Program-made: the position numbers and the translations under genes
DNA from: Streptomyces sp. NRRL S-646
Lineage (GTDB): Bacteria; Actinomycetota; Actinomycetes; Streptomycetales; Streptomycetaceae
Direction: 5' to 3'
Assembly: GCF_000720765.1 (NCBI RefSeq)
Contig: NZ_JODC01000003.1
Span: forward strand, 558,001 to 622,000
Length of the DNA stretch: 64,000 nucleotides
Notes under the pieces: generated by a model
What the model was told of the DNA's origin: nothing
Seen by the model: the letters and a program-made list of their open reading frames with translations, nothing else
The model's database searches: none
In this document: piece by piece, positions 56,047 to 64,000 of the stretch
How positions within the stretch are numbered: position 1 is the first letter of the stretch
How the letters are laid out: every line of letters starts with the position of its first letter

Positions 56047-56775
56047 ATGAGCAAGGTGGATGCCTTCCGCGCACTGCACAGGGGCCGCACCCCGGACGAC
56101 CCCCTCGTCCTCCCCGGACCGTGGGACGCGGCGAGCGCCCGGGTGTTCGTGGAGGCCGGTTTCCCCGCGCTCGCGACGCCCAGCGCGGGGATCGCCGCCT
56201 CCCTCGGACACGAGGACGGCTCGACTCCGGCCGACGAGATGTTCGCTGCGGTGGCGCGCATCGCACGGGCCGTGGACGTGCCGGTGTCGGCCGATGTCGA
56301 GGGCGGGTACGGGCTCGCGCCGAAGGAGCTGGTGGAGCGGCTCCTGGAGGCGGGCGTCGTGGGCTGCAACCTCGAGGACTCGAACGGGGGTGTCCTCAAG
56401 GACCCGCACGAGCATGCCGAGTGGCTCGCCGAGGTGCGGTACGCGGCGGGCGGCCGGCTCTTCGTCAACGCCCGCGTCGACACCTTCTCCCACGGGGACG
56501 GCTACCCCGAACGGGCCATCGAGCGGGCCGCGTTGTACGTCGCCGCGGGCGCCGACTGCATCTATCCGATCGGCGCCCCGACGGACGTACTGCCGCTGCT
56601 GCGGTCCGGGATCCAGGGGCCGATCAATGTGCACGGCTTGCTGGACGGCAAGGGCCCCTCGCCCACCGAACTCGGTGAACTCGGGGCCACTCGCATCACG
56701 TTCGGGCCGGGACTCCAGCGCTGGGCGGCGCTGGCGCTGCAGGGGATGGCCGGGCAGCTGAGGAAGCAGAAGTGA
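56047..56775 (+). CDS. Isocitrate lyase/PEP mutase-family protein
   Basis: 242-residue TIM-barrel enzyme. PGPWDAASARVFVEAGFPAL, ADVEGGYG and NLEDSNGG are the metal/substrate loops of the superfamily. The isocitrate-lyase catalytic motif KKCGH is absent, as in the oxaloacetate-hydrolase/PEP-mutase-like subgroup, so the reaction is unknown. ATG at 56047. Its TGA abuts the stop of the converging binding-protein gene (TGATCA). Confidence 0.88.
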   Translation: MSKVDAFRALHRGRTPDDPLVLPGPWDAASARVFVEAGFPALATPSAGIAASLGHEDGSTPADEMFAAVARIARAVDVPVSADVEGGYGLAPKELVERLLEAGVVGCNLEDSNGGVLKDPHEHAEWLAEVRYAAGGRLFVNARVDTFSHGDGYPERAIERAALYVAAGADCIYPIGAPTDVLPLLRSGIQGPINVHGLLDGKGPSPTELGELGATRITFGPGLQRWAALALQGMAGQLRKQK

Positions 56776-57747
56776 TCAGGACAGCCACGCCTTCCACGTC
56801 GACGCGTGGCTGTCCACCCACTTCTTCGCCGCCTGCTCCGGGGTCAGCTTCTGGTCGGCGATCATCAGGGACACCTCGTTCTGGTCCTCGGTCGTCCACT
56901 TGAACTTCTTCAGGAAGGCCGCCGCCTTGCCGCCGTTCTTCGCGAAGCCGGCGTTGAGGTACTTCTGCAGCGGGGTGTGCGGGTAGGCGCAGGTGATCTT
57001 CGCCGGGTCCGCGTCGCAACCCTCCTTGTACGGCGGCAGCTTCACCTCGGTCATGGGGACCTTCTTGAACAGCCACTGCGGGGCGTACCAGTACGTCAGG
57101 AAGGGCTTCTTCTCCTTGGCGAACTGTTTCATCTGCGTGATCTGCGCGGCCTCCGAGCCGGCGAACACCACCTGGTAGTCCAGCTTCAGGTTCTTCACCA
57201 GCGCCTTGTCGTTGGTGACGTAGGACGGTGAGCCGTCCATCAGCTGGCCCTTGCCGCCGCTCTCCGCGGTGCGGAACAGCGACGAGTACTTGTTGAGGTT
57301 CTTCCAGTTCGTGATGTCGGGGTGCTGCTTGACCAGGTACGTCGGCACGTACCAGCCGATGTGGCCGGTCACCCCGAGGCCGCCGCCGCGCGCGATGGTC
57401 TTCTTGTCGTCGACGTAGCGCTTCTCCTGGTCGGGGTGGCCCCAGTCCTCCAGGATGGCGTCGACGCGGCCCTGGCTGAGCGCGTCCCAGGCGGGGACCT
57501 CGTCCACCTGGACGGTGTCGACCCGGTAGCCCAGCTTGTGCTCCAGGAGGTACTGGGCGACGGCCACGTTGGACTGCGCGCCCACCCACGACTGGACGGA
57601 CAGGGTCACGCTCTTGGCGCCCTGCGCGTTGGCGAACGGGGACGCCTGCTTGGTCATGTCGGCGGCACCGCAGCCGGTGAGCAGCACCAGAGAGCCCACC
57701 ACGGCGGTCGTACCCGCACTCGTACTCATCCACATACGACGTCGCAT
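56776..57747 (-). CDS. Glycine betaine/choline ABC transporter binding lipoprotein
   Basis: 323 residues, OpuAC-type. Lipobox VLLTGCG (about residue 26), then SVQSWVGAQSNVAVAQYLL and a tail with SLMIADQKLTPEQAAKKWVDS. Tryptophans and tyrosines for a quaternary-amine aromatic cage are abundant (for example FLTYWYAPQW). ATG at 57747 follows GGGAG. Last gene of the choline/betaine operon, one base after the permease. Confidence 0.92.
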   Translation of the reverse strand: MRRRMWMSTSAGTTAVVGSLVLLTGCGAADMTKQASPFANAQGAKSVTLSVQSWVGAQSNVAVAQYLLEHKLGYRVDTVQVDEVPAWDALSQGRVDAILEDWGHPDQEKRYVDDKKTIARGGGLGVTGHIGWYVPTYLVKQHPDITNWKNLNKYSSLFRTAESGGKGQLMDGSPSYVTNDKALVKNLKLDYQVVFAGSEAAQITQMKQFAKEKKPFLTYWYAPQWLFKKVPMTEVKLPPYKEGCDADPAKITCAYPHTPLQKYLNAGFAKNGGKAAAFLKKFKWTTEDQNEVSLMIADQKLTPEQAAKKWVDSHASTWKAWLS

Positions 57748-57748
57748 G

Positions 57749-59692
57749 TCACGCTCCCTTCTTCGCGCGGCGTTCGGTCGGCTGGGTCACCCGGTCGAGC
57801 ATCAGGCCGAGGCAGACGATCGCAGCACCCGCCACCAGGCCGGTCGCCAGGTCGCCCTGTGCCAGGCCGAAGACGGTGTCGTAGCCGAGTGCGCCGCCGC
57901 CGACCAGGCCGCCGATGACGACGACGGCGAGGACGAGGACCACGCCCTGGTTGACGGCGAGCAGCAACGCCGGGCGGGCGAGGGGGAGTTGCACCTGGCG
58001 CAGCTGCTGGGCGGGGGTCGCGCCGAGCGAGCGGGCCGACTCCAGGGCGGCCGGGTCGACCTGGCGCAGGCCCTGTGTGGTGATGCGGACGACGGCGGGC
58101 AGCGCGTAGACGACGGCGGCCGCCGCGGCGGGCGCGCGGCCCACGCCGAACAGCGCGACCACCGGGATCAGGTACACGAACTGCGGCATCGTCTGGAAGA
58201 CGTCCAGGACGGGGCGCAGGGCCCGTTCGAAACGGTCGCTGCGGGCCGCCGCGATACCGATGGCGAAGCCCAGGACCAGGGTGACGGCGACGGCCGCCAG
58301 CACCTGGGAGAGCGTGTCGAGGGAGGGCTGCCACACGCCGAGCACGCCGATCGCGGCCATGGCCAGGACCGCGGTGAGCGCGGTGCGCCAGGTGCCGATC
58401 AGCCAGGCCAGAGCGGCGACCACGAGCAGGACCGACCACCAGGGCAGGCTCTGCAGACCACTGCGGACCGGGTTCAGCACCCAGGTCGTGAAGTGGCCCG
58501 CCCAGTCGGCGGTGCCGCCCACGACGGGCACGCCCGAGTACAGGTGCGCGGTCATCCAGTCGACGGCACGGTTGACCGGCTCGGCGATGTTGAACGTCCA
58601 GGAGTCGGGCCAGTCGAGGCGGCCCGCCAGCCGTCCGGCGAGCGCGACGGCCACGGCGGCGGCAGCGGCGTAGAGCCACGGCCTCAGGCTTCCGGGCTCC
58701 TCGCCGGCCTGCTCGCCCGCGGCGCCGGTCACGCGGTCCAGTACGACGGCGAGCAGCACGATCGGGATGCCGGCCGCGAGCGCCGCGCCCACGTCGACGG
58801 AGGCCAGCGCCTGATAGACGCGGTCACCGAGGCCGCCCGCGCCGATGACGGAGGCGATGACGGCCATCGACAGCGCCATCATGATCGTCTGGTTGAGGCC
58901 GAGGAGGAGCTCCTTGCGGGCCAGCGGGATCCGGGCGGTCAGCAGGCGCTGGGGCGCGGTGGCACCGAGCGAGTCGACGGCCTCCAGGACCTCCTTGTCG
59001 GCGCCCTGCAGACCGAGGGCGGTGAGGCGGGCCATCGGCGGGGCGGCGTAGACGACGGTGGCGAGGACGGCGGCGGGCACGCCCATGCCGAAGACCAGGA
59101 CGACGGGCAGCAGATACGCGTAGGCGGGCAGCACCTGCATGGTGTCGAGGACCGGACGCAGGCCGCGGTCGAGACGGTCGGAGAGCCCGGCGGCGAGCCC
59201 GAGGACCACTCCGACGACGACCGACACGAGCACGGCGACCACCATGAGCGCCAGCGTCTGCATGGTCGGCACCCACATGCCGAGAAGACCGCAGGCGAGG
59301 AACGCTGCCGCTGTGCCCAGGGCGAGCCTGATGCCGGCGACCCGCCAGGCGACGAGGGCTCCTATCGCCGTGACGCCGGCCCAGCCCGCGGCGAGGAGCA
59401 CCAGGTACACGGCGCGTACGGAGATCACTACCGCGTTGCTGATGTAGCCGAAGAAGTAGAGGAACAGGGGGTTGCTGTCCCGGTTGTCGATGATCCAGTT
59501 GCTGGCGCTGGTCAGCGGCTTGGTGAGGTCGACGGTGAGGGAGGCCGGCCAACTGCCGCTGGCCCACTGTGCGTTGGCGAGCGGGACGAGGATCGCGGCG
59601 GCGAGCGCGAGAAGCAGCAGCTTCTGCACCGCACGGTGTTTCAGCAGTCCACCGGGCAGTGCGCGCGGGGCGGATGCGGTGACGGTTGCCAT
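57749..59692 (-). CDS. Double-length ABC permease of the betaine transporter
   Basis: 647 residues: two complete permease units in one chain. Each unit ends in an EAA loop that contacts the ATPase: EAVDSLGATAPQRLLTARIP and ESARSLGATPAQQLRQVQLP. Each unit is preceded by the same pattern of a hydrophilic segment after the first helix (ASLTVDLTKPLTSASNWIID; DSWTFNIAEPVNRAVDWM), so a gene duplication/fusion is evident. ATG at 59692 overlaps the ATPase stop. Confidence 0.93.
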   Translation of the reverse strand: MATVTASAPRALPGGLLKHRAVQKLLLLALAAAILVPLANAQWASGSWPASLTVDLTKPLTSASNWIIDNRDSNPLFLYFFGYISNAVVISVRAVYLVLLAAGWAGVTAIGALVAWRVAGIRLALGTAAAFLACGLLGMWVPTMQTLALMVVAVLVSVVVGVVLGLAAGLSDRLDRGLRPVLDTMQVLPAYAYLLPVVLVFGMGVPAAVLATVVYAAPPMARLTALGLQGADKEVLEAVDSLGATAPQRLLTARIPLARKELLLGLNQTIMMALSMAVIASVIGAGGLGDRVYQALASVDVGAALAAGIPIVLLAVVLDRVTGAAGEQAGEEPGSLRPWLYAAAAAVAVALAGRLAGRLDWPDSWTFNIAEPVNRAVDWMTAHLYSGVPVVGGTADWAGHFTTWVLNPVRSGLQSLPWWSVLLVVAALAWLIGTWRTALTAVLAMAAIGVLGVWQPSLDTLSQVLAAVAVTLVLGFAIGIAAARSDRFERALRPVLDVFQTMPQFVYLIPVVALFGVGRAPAAAAAVVYALPAVVRITTQGLRQVDPAALESARSLGATPAQQLRQVQLPLARPALLLAVNQGVVLVLAVVVIGGLVGGGALGYDTVFGLAQGDLATGLVAGAAIVCLGLMLDRVTQPTERRAKKGA

Positions 59693-60744
59693 CACGCCGC
59701 CTCCTTCTGCGGCTCCGTTCCGGCGACGACGCCGAGGAGCCTTTCGTGGTCGACGACACCCAGGCAGCGGCCGTCGTCGACGACACACGCCGGCTTGCCG
59801 CTTGCGGCCACGACCTTGATCGCGTCGGCGACGAGCTCGTCGGGGGCGAGTGCACCGGGATGCTCCGTGCCGCCGCAGTCCCCGGGCCGCATGGCCGTGC
59901 GTACGGTCATGACCTGCTCACGGGAGACGTCCCGGACGAACTCGCGGACGTAGTCGTCGGCCGGGCTGCCCACGATCTCCTCGGGGGTTCCCAGCTGGAC
60001 GACCCGGCCGTCGCGCATCAGCGCGATGCGGTCGCCGAGCTTCAGCGCCTCGCTCAGGTCATGGGTGATGAAGACCATCGTGCGGCCCTCCTCGCGGTGC
60101 AGGCGGACCACCTCCTCCTGCATGTCCCGCCGGATCAGCGGGTCGAGGGCGCTGAACGGCTCGTCGAAGAGCAGGACCTCGGGGTCGACGGCCAGGGCGC
60201 GGGCGAGACCCACGCGCTGCCGCTGACCGCCGGAGAGCTGGCTCGGGCGGCGCTGCTCCATGCCGTCCAGGCCGACCTTGGCGACGACCTCCTGGGCGCG
60301 TGCCCGCCGCTCGGACTTGTTCACGCCCTGGATCTCCAGGCCGTACGCCACGTTGTCGAGGACCGTGCGGTGCGGCAGGAGACCGAAGTGCTGGAAGACC
60401 ATGGCGGCACGGTGGCGGCGCAGTTCGCGCAGCCGGGACTTGTCCATGGCGCGGACGTCCTCGCCGTCGATGGCGATCGTGCCGGCCGTCGGCTCGATCA
60501 GCCGGGTCAGACAGCGCACCAGCGTGGACTTGCCGGAGCCGGACAGGCCCATCACCACGAACACCTCGCCCTTGCGCACGTCGAAGGAGACGTCACGCAC
60601 GGCGGCGGTGCAGCCCGTGCGGGCGCGGAGCTCGGCGGGTTCCAGCGAGGTCAGTCCGGGATCGGCGGGGACGCGGTCGGCCTTCGGGCCGAACACCTTC
60701 CACAGTCCCTCGACGGAAAAGACCGGCGAATTCATCACGCTCAT
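59692..60744 (-). CDS. ABC transporter ATP-binding protein (betaine type)
   Basis: 350 residues. Walker [10 protein letters not shown], signature [15 protein letters not shown], Walker [16 protein letters not shown]-loop FITHDL. After the ATPase core comes a CBS-like pair region ([21 protein letters not shown]) as in OpuAA/ProV, probably sensing ionic strength. ATG at 60744 (TGATG overlap with the flavoprotein gene). Confidence 0.93.
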   Translation of the reverse strand: MSVMNSPVFSVEGLWKVFGPKADRVPADPGLTSLEPAELRARTGCTAAVRDVSFDVRKGEVFVVMGLSGSGKSTLVRCLTRLIEPTAGTIAIDGEDVRAMDKSRLRELRRHRAAMVFQHFGLLPHRTVLDNVAYGLEIQGVNKSERRARAQEVVAKVGLDGMEQRRPSQLSGGQRQRVGLARALAVDPEVLLFDEPFSALDPLIRRDMQEEVVRLHREEGRTMVFITHDLSEALKLGDRIALMRDGRVVQLGTPEEIVGSPADDYVREFVRDVSREQVMTVRTAMRPGDCGGTEHPGALAPDELVADAIKVVAASGKPACVVDDGRCLGVVDHERLLGVVAGTEPQKEAA

Positions 60745-62273
60745 CACGCACCACTTCCGATCAGGTCTACGGCTTTCTCCCCGACCATCAGCACTCCGAT
60801 CATCGGGTTCACGGCGGTCATGGTCGGGAACACGGAGGCGTCCGCGATGCGGATGCCGTCCAGACCGCGGATCCTCAACTGCGGGTCGACGACGGCCAGT
60901 TCGTCGTCGCTCGAACCCATACGGCAGGTGCCCGCCGGGTGGTACACGGTGTGCGCGACGCTGCGGGCGTACACGCTCAGCTCCTCGTCGCCCGTGATGT
61001 GCGGGCCGGGGGCCACCTCGCGCTTGAGCCAGCCGGCCAGCGGCTCGGTCGCGGCGATCTCACGGGCGATGCGGATGCCGTCGACCAGGGTGCGGCCGTC
61101 GTAGTCGTCCTCGTCCGTGAAATAGCGGAAGTCGAGGGCGGGCTTGTCCGACGGGTCGGCGCTGGTGAGGTACAGCCGGCCGCGGCTCTTCGGCTTCGGG
61201 ATGTTGGGCGTCATCGACACGCCGTACCTCGGCCGTTCGTAGCCGATCCGCTCCGGGTTGTCCGTGAACGGCACCTGGTAGAAGTGGAACATCAGGTCCG
61301 GGCCCTGGTGTTCGGGGTCGCGGCGCACGAACAGGCCGGCGTCGCTGTCCATCGCGGAGTTCTCCGGGAGGGGGCCGTGGGTCTCCCAGACGATCACCGA
61401 CTCGGGGTGGTCGAGCAGGTTCTCGCCGACGCCCGGCAGGTCGAGCGCCACGGGTATGCCGAGCGCCTCCAGGTCCTGCCGAGGACCGATGCCCGAGTGC
61501 AGCAGCAGCCGCGGGGAGTCGACGGCACCGGCACAGAGCAGCACCTCGTTCCGCGCCCGTACGAGAATCTCCTCGCCGTCCTTCGTACGGACGTGCACGC
61601 CCTCCGCCCGGGTGCCGTTCAGCTCCAGCCGGTACGCCCAGGTCTCCAGGAGGATCGTCAGGTTCTCGCGCTCGTCCATCACCGGGTGCAGATACGCCAC
61701 CGAAGCCGAGGACCGCTTGTTGTTCTCGGGGTGGTAGGCGAGGTCGAAGAAACCGACTCCCTCGGTGAACGGCGAGCGGTTGAAGCCCTCGATCCGGGGG
61801 ACACCGACCGCGTGCTGCGCTGCGTCGACGAAGTCGTGTGCGATGTCGTTCCGGTCCTTCTCCTCGACCGGGACGATGTTGTTCTTCAGCCGGGCGTAGT
61901 ACGCCTCCATCGGTACCGCGCCCCAGCCCTTGGCGCCGGCCTCCTCCCACTCGTCCCAGTCGGACGGCAGCGGCTTGAAGGCGATCAGCGTGTTGTGCGA
62001 GGAGCAGCCGCCGAGCACACGGGCCCGGCTGTGCCGGATGTGCGAGTTGCCGCGGGGCTGCTCGGTGGTGGGGTAGTCGTAGTCCAGCTCGCCGCCAAGA
62101 AGGCCCATCCAGCGGCGCAACGTCAGCACGTCCTCACGCCCGACGTCACTGGGCCCGCCCTCGATGACGGCAACGGTGACGTCCGGGTTCTCGGTGAGCC
62201 GGGACGCTATGACGGAGCCGGCGGTGCCGCCTCCGATGACGACGTAGTCGTAGATCTGGGTGTTCTCGGACAT
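60744..62273 (-). CDS. Choline oxidase-type GMC flavoprotein
   Basis: 509 residues. FAD-binding [20 protein letters not shown] motif [16 protein letters not shown] with His93 at the place of the FAD-linked His99 of choline oxidase (GGCSSHN rather than the GGSSxIN of BetA dehydrogenases); catalytic [13 protein letters not shown] and [15 protein letters not shown] at the end. It oxidises choline to betaine aldehyde/betaine with O2. ATG at 62273. It follows the aldehyde dehydrogenase gene and overlaps the transporter ATPase gene. Confidence 0.92.
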   Translation of the reverse strand: MSENTQIYDYVVIGGGTAGSVIASRLTENPDVTVAVIEGGPSDVGREDVLTLRRWMGLLGGELDYDYPTTEQPRGNSHIRHSRARVLGGCSSHNTLIAFKPLPSDWDEWEEAGAKGWGAVPMEAYYARLKNNIVPVEEKDRNDIAHDFVDAAQHAVGVPRIEGFNRSPFTEGVGFFDLAYHPENNKRSSASVAYLHPVMDERENLTILLETWAYRLELNGTRAEGVHVRTKDGEEILVRARNEVLLCAGAVDSPRLLLHSGIGPRQDLEALGIPVALDLPGVGENLLDHPESVIVWETHGPLPENSAMDSDAGLFVRRDPEHQGPDLMFHFYQVPFTDNPERIGYERPRYGVSMTPNIPKPKSRGRLYLTSADPSDKPALDFRYFTDEDDYDGRTLVDGIRIAREIAATEPLAGWLKREVAPGPHITGDEELSVYARSVAHTVYHPAGTCRMGSSDDELAVVDPQLRIRGLDGIRIADASVFPTMTAVNPMIGVLMVGEKAVDLIGSGA

Positions 62274-62322
62274 GGTGGGTGTAACTCCAGAGGGAATCGA
62301 ACACGCCCCAAAGGGGCGCGGG

Positions 62323-62357
62323 GAACTGCGCGAACAGCCACAACGACGCTGCAGACG
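62323..62357. repeat. Partial dispersed repeat (GGGGCGCGGGG family), copy 3
   Basis: GGGGCGCGGGGAACTGCGCG, then ACAGCCACAACG, similar to copies at 22306 and 26001. It sits inside the betaine operon between the aldehyde dehydrogenase and flavoprotein genes, next to a GCCCC-AAA-GGGGC hairpin. Confidence 0.6.
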
Positions 62358-62405
62358 ACCGACAACCGTCACGGCACATCCGTAGTCGAACAGTTGACCC
62401 AGGTA

Positions 62406-63935
62406 CTAACCGGCGAACCAGCGAACCGCCTTCGGCGCGAGGTTCTGGTAGACGTGCTTCGTCTCGCGGTACTCGGCGAGCCCCGCAGGGCCGAGCTCAC
62501 GCCCCACCCCGCTCTTGCCGAACCCACCCCACTCCGCCTGCGGAAGGTAGGGATGGAAGTCGTTGATCCAGACGGTGCCGTGCCGCAGCCGGCCGGCCAC
62601 TCGCCGGGCACGCCCCGCGTCGGCGGTCCAGACGGCGCCCGCAAGGCCGTACTCGGTGTCGTTCGCGAGGGCGACGGCCTCGTCCTCGGTGCGGAAGGTC
62701 TCCACGGTGAGGACAGGCCCGAAGACCTCTTCCCGCACGACGCGCATCTCGCGATGGCACTGGTCGAGGACGGTCGGCTCGTAGAAGTAGCCGTCCGCGG
62801 GGCGTTCCGGCGACGGCTCGGGGCGCTTGCCGCCGGTCCGCAGCACCGCACCCTCGGCGAGCGCGGAGGCGACGTACGCCTCGACCTTGGCGCGCTGCTG
62901 CGCGGAGACGAGGGGGCCGCACTCGACGCCGTCCTCGGTGCCGCGGCCCAGGCGGATCCGGGCGGCCCGGCGGGCGAGCTCGGCGACGAAGCGCTCCCGT
63001 ACGGACTCCTCGACGATGAGGCGGGAGCCGGCCGAGCAGACCTGGCCGCTGTGGATGAAGGCCGCGTTCAGAGCCTGGTCGACGGCGGTGTCGAACCCTT
63101 CGTCCGTCGCGCAGGCGTCGGCGAAGACGACGTTGGGGTTCTTGCCGCCGAGTTCCAGGGCGACCTTCTTGACGCTCGGGGCGGCGGCCTGCGCGACCTT
63201 GGTGCCGCTGACCAGGCCGCCGGTGAAGGAGACCAGGTCGACGTCGGGGTGCTCGGCGAGCCGGGCGCCGACGGCGTGGCCGGGTCCGGTGACGATGCCC
63301 GCGACGCCGGTGGGGAGCCCGGCCTCGGAGAGCAGGTCGATGAGCGCGATGGTGGTGAGCGGGGTGATCTCGCTCGGCTTGATCACGAAGGTGTTGCCCG
63401 CCGCGAGAGCCGGGGCGATCTTCCAGCTGGCCTGGAGGAGGGGGTAGTTCCAGGGTGTGATCAGCGCGCAGACGCCGACGGGCTCGTGCACGACGACGCT
63501 GTGGATGTCGGGCGAGCCCGCGTCGACGACCCGGCCGGGAGCCTCGCCGGCCACCAGGTCCGCGAAGTAGCGGAAGGCGTCGGCGACGCAGTCGATGTCG
63601 ACCCGGCCCTCTTCGGCTGTCTTGCCGGCGTCGCGGCTCTCCAGCAGTCCGAGCCGCTCGCGGTCGCGCACGAGGAGGTCGGCGACGCGGCGCAGCAGCG
63701 CGGCGCGCTCGGCCACGGGGGTGCGGGGCCAGTCGCCGTGGTCGAACGCGCGCCGGGCGGCCGCGACCGCCAGGTCCGTGTCCTTCTCGTCACCCTCCGC
63801 AACCAGAGCGAAGCCCTGGCCGTCCGCGGGGTCGATGATCTCGCGCGTGGCACCGGAGAAGGCCTCTCGCCATTCCCCTGCCACGTGGATGGTCGCCTGC
63901 GCGTCCAGCCCCTGGGTTTCCGCTCTCTCCGCCAT
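62406..63935 (-). CDS. betB: Betaine aldehyde dehydrogenase
   Basis: 509-residue NAD-dependent aldehyde dehydrogenase. WNYPLLQASWKIAPALAAGN, catalytic Glu in LELGGKNPN, catalytic Cys in HSGQVCSAGSRLIV. Neighbouring choline oxidase and betaine transporter genes indicate betaine aldehyde to glycine betaine as the reaction. ATG at 63935 follows GGAAGG. First gene of the five-gene operon; a palindrome lies 37 bases upstream. Confidence 0.94.
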   Translation of the reverse strand: MAERAETQGLDAQATIHVAGEWREAFSGATREIIDPADGQGFALVAEGDEKDTDLAVAAARRAFDHGDWPRTPVAERAALLRRVADLLVRDRERLGLLESRDAGKTAEEGRVDIDCVADAFRYFADLVAGEAPGRVVDAGSPDIHSVVVHEPVGVCALITPWNYPLLQASWKIAPALAAGNTFVIKPSEITPLTTIALIDLLSEAGLPTGVAGIVTGPGHAVGARLAEHPDVDLVSFTGGLVSGTKVAQAAAPSVKKVALELGGKNPNVVFADACATDEGFDTAVDQALNAAFIHSGQVCSAGSRLIVEESVRERFVAELARRAARIRLGRGTEDGVECGPLVSAQQRAKVEAYVASALAEGAVLRTGGKRPEPSPERPADGYFYEPTVLDQCHREMRVVREEVFGPVLTVETFRTEDEAVALANDTEYGLAGAVWTADAGRARRVAGRLRHGTVWINDFHPYLPQAEWGGFGKSGVGRELGPAGLAEYRETKHVYQNLAPKAVRWFAG

Positions 63936-63971
63936 GATCCGTATTGCCTTCCGTTCCTGTTCGGTACCCCT

Positions 63972-63991
63972 GAGTGACACATGTGTCCCTC
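63972..63991 (-). promoter_or_regulatory. 20-bp palindrome upstream of the choline/betaine operon
   Basis: GAG-T-GACACATGTGTC-C-CTC: a perfect 12-bp core with matching outer GAG/CTC. It lies in the promoter region of betB and is a good candidate operator for a choline- or osmolarity-responsive repressor encoded outside the window. Confidence 0.6.
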
Positions 63992-64000
63992 ACGAGGACC

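Noticed and set aside
56047..56775. Annotating the gene as isocitrate lyase.
   Set aside because: Too short and lacks the KKCGH catalytic motif; only superfamily membership is supported.
57536..63977. Very long open frames on the plus strand opposite the betaine operon (805 and 1225 codons).
   Set aside because: They lie antisense to genes with clear families, have Arg/Gly/His-rich compositions typical of shadow frames in GC-rich DNA, and show no domain.

Overview
The window is high-GC actinobacterial chromosome, almost certainly Streptomyces: strong third-position GC bias, many GTG starts, leaderless-looking promoters, secreted proteins with Ser/Gly/Pro linkers, ECF sigma/anti-sigma pairs, a MocR regulator, an 'SCO4848-type' membrane protein and a sdhCDAB cluster with a very short SdhC. 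From memory, and unchecked, the gene order resembles the S. coelicolor core region around sdhCDAB, dac, trpS, glyA and the betaine genes, read in reverse.

Layout. 1-5.3 kb: LysE-type exporter, stand-alone mutase large subunit, L,D-transpeptidase lipoprotein, and a first ECF sigma/anti-sigma operon. 5.6-12.3 kb: an accessory segment bounded by an exact 29-bp direct repeat. It carries an ATPase with a nuclease-like C-terminus behind a 46-bp palindrome, an IS3 transposase relic, an Lrp regulator/MFS/amidohydrolase trio, and the tail of a lost acyl-CoA dehydrogenase gene. 12.4-14.5 kb: a second, paralogous ECF sigma/anti-sigma operon with a 41-codon repeat-encoded small ORF between the two genes. 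14.6-21.5 kb: decaying genes (a secreted protein with an internal amber codon, a frameshifted tnpB, a frameshifted MFS pump) around an intact PGRP-type amidase. Two of the breaks are made by short G5/C5 hairpin insertions. 21.7-26 kb: small conserved proteins, a GH20 hexosaminidase and an OHCU-decarboxylase-like protein.

26-45 kb is core: sdhCDAB with a strong terminator; a VOC protein; a membrane protein/DCC protein/TetR operon behind twin perfect operators; an MMPL transporter with a fused carboxypeptidase-regulatory-like domain; a two-component system; a solute-binding protein; a metallophosphoesterase; a D-Ala-D-Ala carboxypeptidase overlapping tail-to-tail with a BrkB-type membrane protein; and DprE1/DprE2 homologues. 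45-54 kb: 2'-5' RNA ligase-like protein, trpS, an intact stand-alone TnpB element, glyA behind a ZTP (pfl) riboswitch, rocD, an AraC regulator and a DMT transporter with a leaderless promoter. 54-64 kb: a MocR regulator divergent from an AhpD-like/PEP-mutase-like pair, then one operon on the minus strand for choline oxidation and betaine uptake: betaine aldehyde dehydrogenase, choline oxidase-type GMC flavoprotein, ABC ATPase, double-length permease and binding lipoprotein, with a 20-bp palindrome in front.

The items most worth follow-up are the duplicated ECF pairs and the small ORF in the second one, the 29-bp-flanked segment with its palindrome-fronted ATPase-nuclease, the mobile G5/C5 hairpins, the pseudoknot-like leader before the MFS gene, the twin-operator TetR circuit, and the ZTP riboswitch.
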